From Spirodela intermedia (Eukaryota > Streptophyta > Magnoliopsida > Alismatales > Araceae), in NCBI GenBank assembly GCA_902729315.2, contig LR746280.1, positions 282,001 to 346,000 on the forward strand: a stretch of DNA of 64,000 nt, read 5' to 3'. Both the position numbers and the translations under genes were made by a program. The notes below the pieces were generated by a model. The model saw only the letters and a list, made by a program, of their open reading frames with translations. It did no database searches and was not told where the DNA came from. Of the stretch, positions 35,609-45,589 are shown one piece after another. Position 1 is the stretch's first letter; every line of letters starts with the position of its first letter.

Positions 35609-38267
35609 TCAGGCCCTCCTGACTGCTGCTGCCCTGTTAGAGTACTGTGTGATGAGCTTGTTAGGGCAGTTCGTGTCGTCGTCGTCTCCGGCTACCGACG
35701 ACCTCTTGCGGATGCAGTCCATGGTCCTCCTCAGGTTCAGTGGGGACGAAGGGAAGGAGACCCTCGAGCTTCTGGGGCTGTCCGGCCTCGCAATCATCAC
35801 CCTCCGCTCGACTCTCTTGTTCCCCACCAAGCTCCTGCTTCTCTCTACATCCCCCGCGCTCTCTTCCCCCTTGTCGCGCTTCGGCGTGAGCCTTAGCTTC
35901 TGCAGGGACTCTCCAGAGTTCAGCCTGTGATGGATGACGATCTCATCTGTGCGATTCTCCGGTGGAGGAGGAGGAGTTGGCGAGCCCTGGTTCTCCGACT
36001 TCTCGAGGAGCATCTGAAGCCATTTCTCCACGTTCCTTTTTCCAATCTGGCTCATCCTTTGTTCTTCTTCTTCTTCCTCTGGCTCGTCGCCATGAGCGGA
36101 GCACCTCTCCATGTAGATATCTTCGTCGATAGAGATCCCAGCCTCAGAGGCCTTCTGCTCTTCCTCGAGGAACACCCTGAGCTCCTTCCTCAGGGCTCTT
36201 CTCATCTTCCTCCTGCTCGAATGGGTCAGTCCAATCGACACGTCACCACGCCCGTCGTCCGCTCTTTCGAGCAAGTGATTGTTTTCTTCTTCTTCTCCTT
36301 CTTCTTCTTCTTCTTCTTCCAAAGGCCTCTTCCTGGTCTGCTGCTGCTCGTCGCAGTCGGGCACGATCTGCCTCTCAAGCTCCTCCCTCACTTTGAATCT
36401 CTTCAGTAGTTCTTTCTCGGAGGTGTCACACATGGCCTTCTGCGCCTCTAATCTTGCCGCCAGTGCACTGCAAGCTGCCTGGTTCAGTCTGGCCTGCTCC
36501 TTGTACACCACGCACCTGCGTTCGATTGACGATCAAAAAATCAGACAAAATTCAGAAACAAAAACTGGGCCATCATCCTGTGGGAGATCTTCAGTCTTAC
36601 TGGTGCATGGCGTCTCGGATCATCCTCTCGAGCTGGGATCGGTAGGAAGCCTGAGCTTCGGCCAGCCGCCGGCATTTCTCAACTCGTCTCCGCTTTCTGA
36701 TGAGTGAGACCTCCAGATCCTGAAGGGTGACCCTCTCCTCCTCGTTCCTCCCACTCAAATCTTTCATCTCTTCGTCCAATCCTCGTATGGCCGCCTGCTT
36801 TCTCTTAGCTTCCTCCATCTCCCTCAGAGAATCTCTAGCCATCGCAATCGAGAGGTACTCGTTGCTGTAGATGTTGGGATCCTCGTTTTCCTTGGATATG
36901 CGGGCCCTGGACCGGTGAATCCCCTTGCAGAAACCTTCGCCATCATCTGAAAGATTCAGCAGAAAATTGTCGAATCAAACCAGATAAGAACGATGACGCG
37001 TAGGAGGAAGCTTCCCTAAATGAATCAAGGTGATGAAGATCTACAGCTCACCTAGCGATGGAGAACTCGGCCACGGGAGCCTGCTGCTTCTGTGATTGAC
37101 GGATTTCAGCACAGATCGATCGGAATATTTCTGAGACCCAGTTATAGCAGCTGGAGCGAGGCCAATCAGGCGTTTCTTCTCGAGGAACTGCTGCGTAAAG
37201 GGAGATTCTGTGATATTCAACTCTTTAAACACTTCGTCTTCACCTCCCTTGAACAGAAACGAGAATGCTCTGTTCCTGCAGCATGAATGAACCAGTTTTT
37301 GTAAGATCACACGCCAGAATGTGAGGAATTTTAATCTTCTCTACTCCGACGACGTTCGAAAGCAAATAGGGTTCTTTAGTGTACCGGAAATCTGAATTGC
37401 TCGAAGCGAAAATGGATAGAAACTGATTCACGGAAACGCCGAGCTGCAGATCCCACCATGGAACGAGAAATTCTAGTTTGTTCTTCTTCTTCTTGCACAC
37501 CTGCCATTGCACTAGTCTCAGATTGCTCAGAACTGTTCTGCCTCCCCCTGAAGCAGAGATGAGAGATTAAATCGATCTGACGAGCCTGCAACCGGGGAAA
37601 TGATGATCTCGGCGAAAGGCTAGTTACTTTTGCAGGGAAACCAGTGATCGACGCCCCAGGAGAGCGGAGAAGAAGGATCAGCATGCAGATAGAGGACATT
37701 TCCATAGGGATCCACCCTGAATAGAGCCGGATCGAAGCCGGCATTCCTAAAAACCGCAAACATTATTCAATATTTCAGCACAATGTAAACTCCGATCTAG
37801 AATAGAAAGCCGATGAACAATTGAAGGGGGAAATCGGAGTGCCCACCCCAGATGGCTCAGTTGCTTCCACAGGAGATTGATGTAGGTTTCCGGATCTGCA
37901 GTAGAATTCCTCTCTGGATCGACAACTGGGAACATTCGGTTAAACTCCTTCATACTCGCAATCTGCAGACACGATCGAGAATTCTCAGCGGAGAGAAGGA
38001 GAGGATCAACATCCGATCGAAACCGCGGATTACGAATCTCGAACGGATCTGGTAAAATAAAGACGATACAAGCAACGAAACACACAGAAAGCGGTGGATC
38101 GGGATGAGCCGGACCTCCTGAGGCTGCAAGGCGTAAGGTTGGAAGACGTGCGGGGGGCCACGGCTGTAGGTGTTGGTGCTCCTGCAGAGCTTGGGGTACG
38201 CTCTTGGGTAGCCGAGGCTCTCGTCCACCACCGTCTCTCCCTCTCTGAAGCCCAACGTCCCCGCCAT
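35609..38267 (-). CDS. Conserved plant coiled-coil protein with an HNH-like segment, function unknown
   Basis: Seven minus-strand exons: 38267-38115, 37962-37847, 37746-37628, 37547-37385, 37275-37052, 36946-36601 and 36515-35609. Phases agree and give 675 aa. The N-terminus MAGTLGFREGETVVDESLGY, then SHLGNAGFDPALFRVDPYGN and WGVDHWFPC..RGGRTVLSNLRL, belong to a family conserved in land plants. Databases often give it uninformative names such as trichohyalin-like. The DHWFP-x3-GG-x4-NLR-x6-C-x5-K spacing looks like an HNH-nuclease core; this is my inference. The middle (MARDSLREMEEAKRKQ..RNEEERVTLQDLEVSLIRKR) is coiled coil. The C-terminal third has acidic runs, KELRVFLEEEQKASEAG, NVEKWLQMLL and RRTMDCIRKRSSVAGDDDD. 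A (GA)n tract lies ~50 nt upstream of the start. Confidence 0.85.
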
Positions 38268-38311
38268 GGCCGTCATTCCTCTTCTCCCCCCACTCGAGGA
38301 AGAATTCCGAG

Positions 38312-38316
<5 letters not shown>

Positions 38317-38361
<45 letters not shown>
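38317..38361. repeat. (GA)n in the leader of the HNH-like gene
   Basis: Perfect GA of ~45 nt, 50 nt upstream of the minus-strand ATG; CT on the sense strand of that gene. Confidence 0.95.
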
Positions 38362-38363
<2 letters not shown>

Positions 38364-39324
38364 TTGGGAAGTAAGGAGGAAGATAAGAGAGTGGAGCGAG
38401 GAAGAAGGTAGGGGAATGGGTGGGGGTTGTGGTGGCGGCCGCTGCAACGGTCGAATAATTTGAAACCGGAGACAGCGGGAGAGGTAGCCGTTGTCTAAGA
38501 TTCATATGCGCGTCGTGACGGCTCAGAGCTCTTCAATGAACTGGGCCCCACGGTCCTGGAGGAGCCCGCAGGCCATGTCGGCCATTTTACGGATGTAATG
38601 GGCCTGGCCCAACTGAGTAGCCCGATTCCTTGCTTCCCCTGTACTCTATCGGCCTTGATTTTCCCTTGACCAAGAGTGACAGGTCAATGGAATCCGTCTG
38701 CGCAAGGACTTTTTCTCACGTGCGTTGACGATGCTCATTCCCCTAAACGTAGCAGTCGGTCAAACTAGCCTCCACGCCTGTTCACCTGCCAAATATAATA
38801 AGATACCGACGAATATTTAAGTAGTTCAGGGGTATTATGATAATAGAAAACGTAACGAGCGAAAGTATTACTAAAATCGCAAGAAGAGATGTTCACGTCA
38901 AGTTCGCATTGTTTCTCCACGAGCCACGGCAAAAATCAGCGTATTTCTTGATAATATGATAGCTCCATAAAAATAAAATTAAAAATGAATAAATTTGAGG
39001 GAGGTCCTCGAGAGATAATATATTTGAGGTTGGTCCTCTAAGCAATATTTGAGGTCAAGTGTAGAGGCGTCAACCAATAGAAATCCGGGACGTAACCCTG
39101 TCGATGTGGCGCGGGCCCACACGAGGAGCTGCTTTCTACGAAGCCAGAAGGCCGTTGCTTGCCTCTACTCCTTTGAAGAGAGGAGGGGAGGTGGGGAATC
39201 TGATGTCTGTCGGCTTCGAGTTTCCTCTGCTTTCTTGAGGGAGCCCACGTCTGAGGGAGGAATCGATTCGGCGCAGCAGAGTCTTCCCGGCCTAGTCACC
39301 GGCCCCCGGACAAAAGGGATATCC

Positions 39325-39490
39325 AAAAGGCGTGGCCTGGAGACATACGACACGTGTCACGAGGAGAATCCTGTCTAAAGCGAGAGAGAGAGAGGGAGAG
39401 GGAGAGGGAGAGGGAGAGAGAGAGAGATGGAGAGAGAGAATCCTCACAAAAGGCGTGGGTTGGAGGCTTGTACCTGAAGATTTCATGAGG
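39325..39490. repeat. Diverged direct repeat flanking a GA-rich tract
   Basis: AAAAGGCGTGGCCTGGAG (from 39325) recurs as AAAAGGCGTGGGTTGGAG (from 39448), each followed ~45 nt later by a CRTGAGGAGA-like end. The GA tract 39381-39439 lies between. A third partial copy, CCAAAAGGCGTGGCACTG, occurs near 45,558. Confidence 0.6.
39349..39358. promoter_or_regulatory. Palindromic G-box/ABRE-like site
   Basis: GACACGTGTC is a perfect 10-nt palindrome with an ACGTG core, about 1.2 kb upstream of the HHO start codon. It could serve either flanking gene; function is inferred from the motif only. Confidence 0.3.
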
Positions 39491-40293
39491 AGACTGGAAA
39501 GCGACTATCACTCATTGTTCCACAAGGAATTCGATGCACCTCTCCCTCTCCTTCTCCCTCTCTGGAGAATCTTCTTAGCTTCCGACCCACTTCAGAAAAG
39601 CTGGGTTGTAGTAGCAGAACGGGGAGAGTAGGAGGATTTCCACCTCCCACACACCTCTATTCTTTGGTGCGCAGGGTTGATTCTCCCCTTTCTCTCTCTT
39701 AAATACTAGGAGCCTGTGACCGGTGCTGCTGTTTCTTCGGCTCATCCACAAGATATTCCTTCCTTACGTTCCTAATTCTCTCTCTCTCTCCCTCTATCTC
39801 TACCTTCCTCTTATTTCTATCAAGAGGGCTGCAGTTTACAACTTTTTAGGGCATCTCCTTCTTCGCTGTCAAACTCCTTTTGGAACGCGGATTCTCTCTA
39901 TCTCTCCCTCTTCTTTGAATGCTTTGTGTGCGCGGGTGGGCGCCTGCACTGTGGTGAATCCACGCATATCTTGCTAGGAAGCTTGGCTTATTTCAATGGC
40001 CTTCCTTAATTGATAATGGCAGAATAATGTCCTGTACAGAGAGAGAGGGAGAGGTAGAGAGAGAGAGATTGAGTGATGACTTCTCGAGTTTATGAGCCCC
40101 AGAGGAGGGAGTAGATGATTGTTAGCGATAGAAATGGGCGTTGAGAGGATCTCATGTACATGGCTCTTCTCCTTTTCTCCATCGTCCACCTTGATTCCCT
40201 CTCCTCCTCCCTCCCCCTTCGTTTTTTGCAAGAAGTTACCACATGCCTTTGCTTTATTACCTTGCTTTTCCTTTCTCTCTGAACCTCTCACTT

Positions 40294-40297
<4 letters not shown>

Positions 40298-40335
<38 letters not shown>
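40298..40335. repeat. (TC)n upstream of the HHO gene
   Basis: Perfect TC tract of ~38 nt, about 210 nt before the HHO start, pyrimidine on the sense strand. Confidence 0.95.
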
Positions 40336-40338
<3 letters not shown>

Positions 40339-40547
40339 CCTCCTTCCCTCCCTAGAAAGGGAAGACGATCCCCCTCCTGATACTCATGCTCGCAGAGTTT
40401 TCCTACCTTGCTCCTCCTCTCTCTCTCTCTCTCTCAGCCTTGGTTCTTATCCCCAGTTGGACGTGAACATCCCTAAGAACCAGAGAAGATCCCGGCCACA
40501 GTGGAGAGATTGACTCCTTTAGGGGTTTAATTGGCTGAGGGTTGAAG

Positions 40548-42572
40548 ATGGGCTCACCTTCGGAGCTGACCCTGGATTTCAGACCCCATGGCCATTCAGC
40601 AGCTCTCAGGGCCATCGCTGACCAGTCTGACCAGACCCAGAATCTGGAAGACTTCCTCTCTCGCCTCGAGAAGGAGCGCCTCAAGATCGAGGCCTTCAAG
40701 CGCGAGCTTCCTCTCTGCATGCAGCTCCTCAACAACGGTAATCATGATTTCTTCTTCTTCTTCTTCCGCTTCTTGTTTGCTGTCGTCGTCTTCGTCTGGG
40801 TCTTCTCCTTTTGGCTGCTACGATTAGATAATTAATTTTACGTCAGCAGAATTGGCCTCTGGTTTGATCGTTCTCCATGTTCTCTGCTGCCTGCAGCCAT
40901 GGAAGCCTACAGACAGCAACTTGACATGCACCACACTAATCGGTCCCCGAGGCCAGTCCTCGAAGAGTTCATACCCCTCAAGAACCCGAGCGCTGCCGCG
41001 GAAGCTCCGGAGAAGCCTGCGGCAGCTGATGATGTCTTATCGGAGAAGACGAGCTGGATGACGACGGCGCAGCTGTGGGGCACCACCGTCGAGGGCGGCG
41101 CCGCCGTCCAGAGAACGCTTACACCGCCGGAGGCCACCGACGACAAGCGTCGGACTGTCGGGGCCTTCCTCCCGTTCTCCAAAGAACGGGACGGAAGGGT
41201 ACGCAGTGGCCTTCCCGAGCTTGCCCTCGCTCCCATGGAGAAGGAAGACGAGAAGAGTCCGTATTCGGAGAACGGCGGCAAAGGCGGCGGCGGCGCCGAT
41301 CACGCGAAGACCGCCGCGGTGGACGGTGGGCATGCGACGGCGGCACAGACGCAGAGGAAGGCGCGGCGGTGCTGGACGCCGGACTTGCACCGGCGGTTCG
41401 TGAACGCTCTTCAGATTCTCGGCGGCTCCCAAGGTGAATGCCCCACGACGTTGCATGGTACCCATTAACGAATAAAATAAAGTAACAGATAAATTATTCA
41501 TTTCTATCCCTGAAAAATTCTTCTTTTGTGGCCTCCTATTTTCTCGTCAATAAATATAGTTAAATGTATTCATCCCCATATTTGTGACAACAGTGGCCAC
41601 ACCGAAGCAGATTAGGGAGCTGATGAACGTTGACGGGCTGACTAATGACGAGGTCAAGAGCCACCTTCAGGTATCATTATCCTCCCTCGCTGTGCTCTAA
41701 ACCATGTCAACGGGTTAAATCACATGCTGATCGATTACATCAGATTATCCAAGAATCGGTTCACATAAACTTTGATCATCTTTCTCCTTCCCGATCAGAT
41801 TGTGGCCGATTTTGATCTGGATCGGTACGTCCTAGATTATGCACCCCTGTAAATTAACCATATTTAATTTATGAAGTGAAAACAAGTTAAATTGGCGAAC
41901 TTATGATAATGAGACGGTAGAATACAGTTATTTTTTTATATTTTATAAATTTGAATGTGAACGGAATTCGTAATTTGAGGTTGATAATACGGCTGGATTT
42001 TTTTTTGAAACATTCATCTTTAGCGTTTCTGATTGTACTCGAATCTTGTTGGGTTGATGTAGAAGTATCGGCTCCACACGAGGCGGCCGATCTCCGCCCC
42101 ACAGACGTCCGCTGCGGCGGCGCCTCCCCAGCTGGTGGTGCTCGGAGGCATATGGGTTCCGCCGGAATATACCACGTCGTCCACCACGGCGAAGGGAGGG
42201 CAGCTCTTCTACGGCGGCCACGCAGCCGCAGCCCACTACTGCGCCGCCGCTGTGCAACAGGACTTCTATTCCCCGGCGCTACAGCCACCGCATTATCACC
42301 ACCACGGAACGGCTTCAGCCGCCAGAGCTGTCTTGGCGGCGCCCCACGAGGTGAAGCGCGAGACACTGGAGTCGGAGGTTAGGAGAAGCCCCAGCAGCAC
42401 CCACAGCACGGAGGAAGACGAGGTGGAGGGAGACGACGACGACGACGACGACGATGACTACGTAGAGGAGGGGAGGCCTTCTGAGGCCGCGAGTGGGAAG
42501 GAAGGTGACGAGAAGGCGATGGCGACGCTGAGGGAGGATGGGAAGCTGAGCGGAGTCCGCCTCAAGTTCTAG
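40548..42572 (+). CDS. HHO/NIGT1-type GARP (G2-like MYB) transcription factor
   Basis: Nuclear transcriptional repressor family (HRS1/HHO/NIGT1) acting in nitrate and phosphate responses. Four exons, 40548-40737, 40897-41433, 41594-41670 and 42063-42572, give 437 aa with agreeing phases. The N-terminal hydrophobic/coiled-coil region [29 protein letters not shown] is diagnostic of the HHO group. The single MYB-like DNA-binding domain is assembled across exons 2-4: [38 protein letters not shown] and [20 protein letters not shown], including the SHLQKYR box. The C-terminus has an Ala/His-rich segment and a run of acidic residues (nine Asp in ten positions). ATG choice: the first ATG, with a GARP-typical [11 protein letters not shown] start. 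Confidence 0.93.
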
Positions 42573-43549
42573 GAGGAACGGGATGGCCCATTTTCTCTTC
42601 TTTCCAAGCTTTTCTCTCCTTGTTGGAAGAACGGATCTTGTGTTCGAAATAAGATCTTTGGATGAGATCTAAACACTTCGTTCCGACATCTGTGATGAGA
42701 TCTTACCCATCGAGGAGCTGTGCGAGCCCATGCGTGTATTATTATACAAAGATCATGAGGTTAATTAGGCCTCCACATACTGGTTCGGGAAATTGTGAGA
42801 TCAAAACTAAGACAATAAAAACCCTAATTAGAGATAGAAGCCCACGACATGATGCACATCGGGAAGCTCCTCGTTTTTATATTTTTCACGAAGATAATTT
42901 GGCTTCCAGCCATCAACTTATGAGGCTATCGCATCAAAGAATAGACGTCCAAAGCAATAGTTAGAGATAGAAACGTCGAAACGAACCGCTCTATTGGTCA
43001 TAGCTAAGATCATTGCTGGACAAGAAATCGGTCGGTTCGCACCCAAATCTCCTAAACGAAGTAATCGCCCTCTAGAAAGACTGTGAAGCGGTCTTCCGAA
43101 CTCTCCTGCCATGAAAGAGCAGATTTCGCCGAGGTGAAACCCATCCCAACTCTAGTTTTGAGTTATCTGAGAGGGAGCCTCATCTAGGAGTCTCAATGGG
43201 TCAGGCGCAGGTGCCCAGGCGAGGCCATTCCCTCTGGCTTTATGAGGTCTAGATCTTACCCTAGCTCGGAGAAAAGCCAGTCACGTGGTTTTCTTGCCGA
43301 CCATTTATGAACATCTAGCCTTTGATCAAATGCACTGTAAGGTGGGCGAATGAGCGAGAGAGAAAGGCTGATCATAAGGCAAACAAGTGACAAGAAAATT
43401 AGGTTCTTAAATTCTGTCAGACTCTTTCTGTCAGGATATGGAGTGGGTTAAGTGCGGCTTACTGAGCTTGATTTGTTTATTAAGAGTATGAAGACTGGAA
43501 AATAATTGGTTCCGCAAGACAGGTCTCAGGTTTCAGCCCATTGGCAGCC

Positions 43550-43554
<5 letters not shown>

Positions 43555-43586
<32 letters not shown>
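43555..43586. repeat. (CT)n microsatellite
   Basis: 32 nt of pure CT in intergenic DNA upstream of the BZR1-like gene. Confidence 0.95.
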
Positions 43587-43589
<3 letters not shown>

Positions 43590-43999
43590 CTAGTCAACAT
43601 ATTCTACTACTCTCTCTCTTACTGTCAACACCCGTGGAAAGAAACGAGAACGAAGAGAGCACCTATTCCGGTGAAGACCAGCCAACACGCAATTGAGAAG
43701 AGGCAGTAACTACCAAACTATTGCAGGTTCTTCTTCCTCGTCTTTCTTTCATGAACATCGTCTAGAAAGCAAGAACGGCAGGGCCGAGGTTCTTTCCGGG
43801 CCATCACCGGCGGAAACGATTCCCGCGGCGCCCAACATTTTAAGTTTTCTCGCCCAACGGTCTGTGATTGGCGGTGTCAGAGAGGATTCCCTGCGTCCAA
43901 TCTGCCGAGTCCGGTTGCCCAACGGTCTCACTGGTTCTCGCCTCTGAGTCATGCGGAGTACGTGAGAAGAGCACAGAAGCGGCCGAAGAGGTGTGTGAT

Positions 44000-44001
<2 letters not shown>

Positions 44002-44034
<33 letters not shown>
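44002..44034. repeat. (GA)n microsatellite
   Basis: 33 nt of pure GA about 115 nt upstream of the BZR1-like start codon. Confidence 0.95.
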
Positions 44035-44039
<5 letters not shown>

Positions 44040-44147
44040 GAACGTAGATGCCACGAGAAGAACCGGTATAAATTCTCTACAGGACGAGCGACGAAGCAAC
44101 TGGATCAGTATGCGCGTGCGCGAGAGAGTGGAAAATAGGGTGTAGCG

Positions 44148-44572
44148 ATGGAGGGAGGGAGAGGGAGGAAGGGGTGCATCAGAGCCAGCCGGGGGCCGTG
44201 GGTGGTGAGGCGGGTGGGGCGAGACGGTGTGCTGCGCACGTCCCTGAGGAGTCCGTCGGAGCAGGAGAGGTCGAACAACCTTGCCCGTGAGCGTCGCCGT
44301 CGGATGGTGGCGGCGCGGATCTTCTCCAGCCTGAGAACCCACGGCGGCTTCCCACTCCCCAAACACCCCGACCAGAACGACGTCCTCAAGGCCCTCTGTC
44401 AACAGGCCGGCTGGCACGTCGAGGAAGACGGCACCATCCACCGCAAGGTATTCACCCTCCCATCAATCTCAAGATCGTAATCCCGATCAATATGGATTTT
44501 TTTGAGAAATCCTGAGGAGAGGGAGATAGCTCTGAGGGATCGATTACACCAGCGGGTGGGGACTCGGAGATA

Positions 44573-44612
<40 letters not shown>

Positions 44613-44959
44613 GTAAATATTATCTTACGTATGATCATTGAATACATCAGATGGATGCGCAGTGGCATGCGTGCGAACCTCCGGCGAAGGCAAGCTGTGG
44701 GAGAGAAGGCTCGTGGTTGCCCCGCGACGGCGCCGGAGCTCCCTGCGGAAAGCCTCCGTCCACCGTCGGCGCCGCCGCAACGACGGCCTCGGCTACTTGC
44801 CCAAACGCCCACACGGTGCCTGCGGAAGAAGATGGCGGCGACGGGCCTTCACTGGAGCTCTCGCTGCGACCGCCGCTTCCGCCACCGCCCGTCGGTGGGA
44901 GAGTCGACGATTATGACCTGTTGACTTCGAGAAACGTCCCGATGACGTGTAACTACTGA
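44148..44959 (+). CDS. Short BZR1/BES1-type transcription factor-like protein
   Basis: Two exons, 44148-44447 and 44651-44959, join in phase 0 to 202 aa. Residues ~37-100 are a BZR1-type non-canonical bHLH DNA-binding domain: [40 protein letters not shown] and [18 protein letters not shown], matching the RERRRR..IF..LR..LPKH.D.N.VLKALC..AGW.VE.DGT..RK signature. Canonical BZR1/BES1 factors are ~310-340 aa and carry a Ser/Thr-rich region phosphorylated by GSK3/BIN2. Here the region after the domain is Ala/Pro-rich and short, with no array of S/TxxxS/T sites. An LELSL segment near the C-terminus resembles an EAR repression motif (BZR1 has LELTL). The intron holds a (CT)n at 44579-44610. It may be a divergent or truncated family member; RNA support is unknown. 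Confidence 0.82.
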
Positions 44960-44960
44960 C

Positions 44961-45245
44961 AGTCAATAGTCCCGTTGCTTTTCGCCGGTCAAGTGGTTTT
45001 ACATGTGGGCCAAATGTCTGTACACAGTGGCCCAATTTTAGAGGAATCCTGGGCCCAAAAACAATTCCTTTTCCCGCTTCCATCAATTGTGGGTTTGAAA
45101 CTGGTGGGACGTTGACTCCGGGCCATTGCATCTGCGAGGACCTCACACGTTGACCGTGGGGCGCGGGGAGCCTTATCCTTCTTCTGTCGTCGTCTGGGTT
45201 TTGCCGTGGGCGGCGCTTCTACTCTCCCAGGCGGGAGGGTTGACT
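44961..45245. promoter_or_regulatory. W-box cluster upstream of the ABCG gene
   Basis: Five TTGACY hexamers in 285 nt: minus strand at 44961-44966 and 44987-44992; plus strand at 45112-45117, 45150-45155 and 45240-45245. Chance expectation is well below one. They lie 345-630 nt before the ABCG start. WRKY control would suit a PDR-type, often pathogen- or elicitor-induced, transporter; function is inferred. Confidence 0.4.
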
Positions 45246-45589
45246 TTAGCCGTTCTGTTGCATGGCTCCAAATCGGGCACGCCAGACGAACAGCCTCCCC
45301 ACGTTCGTGATCGCTGCCGTGGCGGCGGGGAGAGCCGGTAGATGGCTTGGTGATGTCAACGCCGGGTCCCTTTCCCAGAAGATGCTGCAATCTGCGGGAG
45401 CAAGTAGACGATCATTCTCACCTTCATCGAACAGGCGGTGGCAGTTGAGTTATTAAGAAAAGTATCTTCTTCTTCTTCTTCAACGAGGGCTCGCTTTCTT
45501 CTTCTCCAAGAAGGGGAGCCTGAGAAAGCCGGCGGCTATGGCGGGCTTGTAGGAGATCCAAAAGGCGTGGCACTGATAAGTCTGTCACC

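Larger units (their letters stand above)
38268..40547. other. Divergent intergenic region upstream of the HNH-like and HHO genes
   Basis: It holds the (GA)n at 38317-38361, a GA-rich tract at 39381-39439 between direct repeats, a palindromic G-box at 39349-39358, and CT tracts at 40298-40335 and 40421-40436 leading to the HHO start. An open frame at 39049-39378 has no recognisable family and is not called. Confidence 0.6.
42573..44147. other. Intergenic region between HHO and the BZR1-like gene
   Basis: Microsatellites (CT)n at 43555-43586 and (GA)n at 44002-44034. Otherwise it is medium-GC unique-looking sequence without a recognisable gene. Confidence 0.55.

Noticed and set aside
39049-39631. 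Two overlapping plus-strand open frames between the HNH-like and HHO genes
   Set aside because: They run through a GA tract and direct repeats, have no family resemblance, and sit in promoter-like sequence.
41037-41501. Minus-strand open frames opposite the HHO gene, and similar ones opposite NRL, ABCG and the receptor kinase
   Set aside because: These are shadows of GC-rich coding exons on the other strand; no splice sites or conserved motifs support them.
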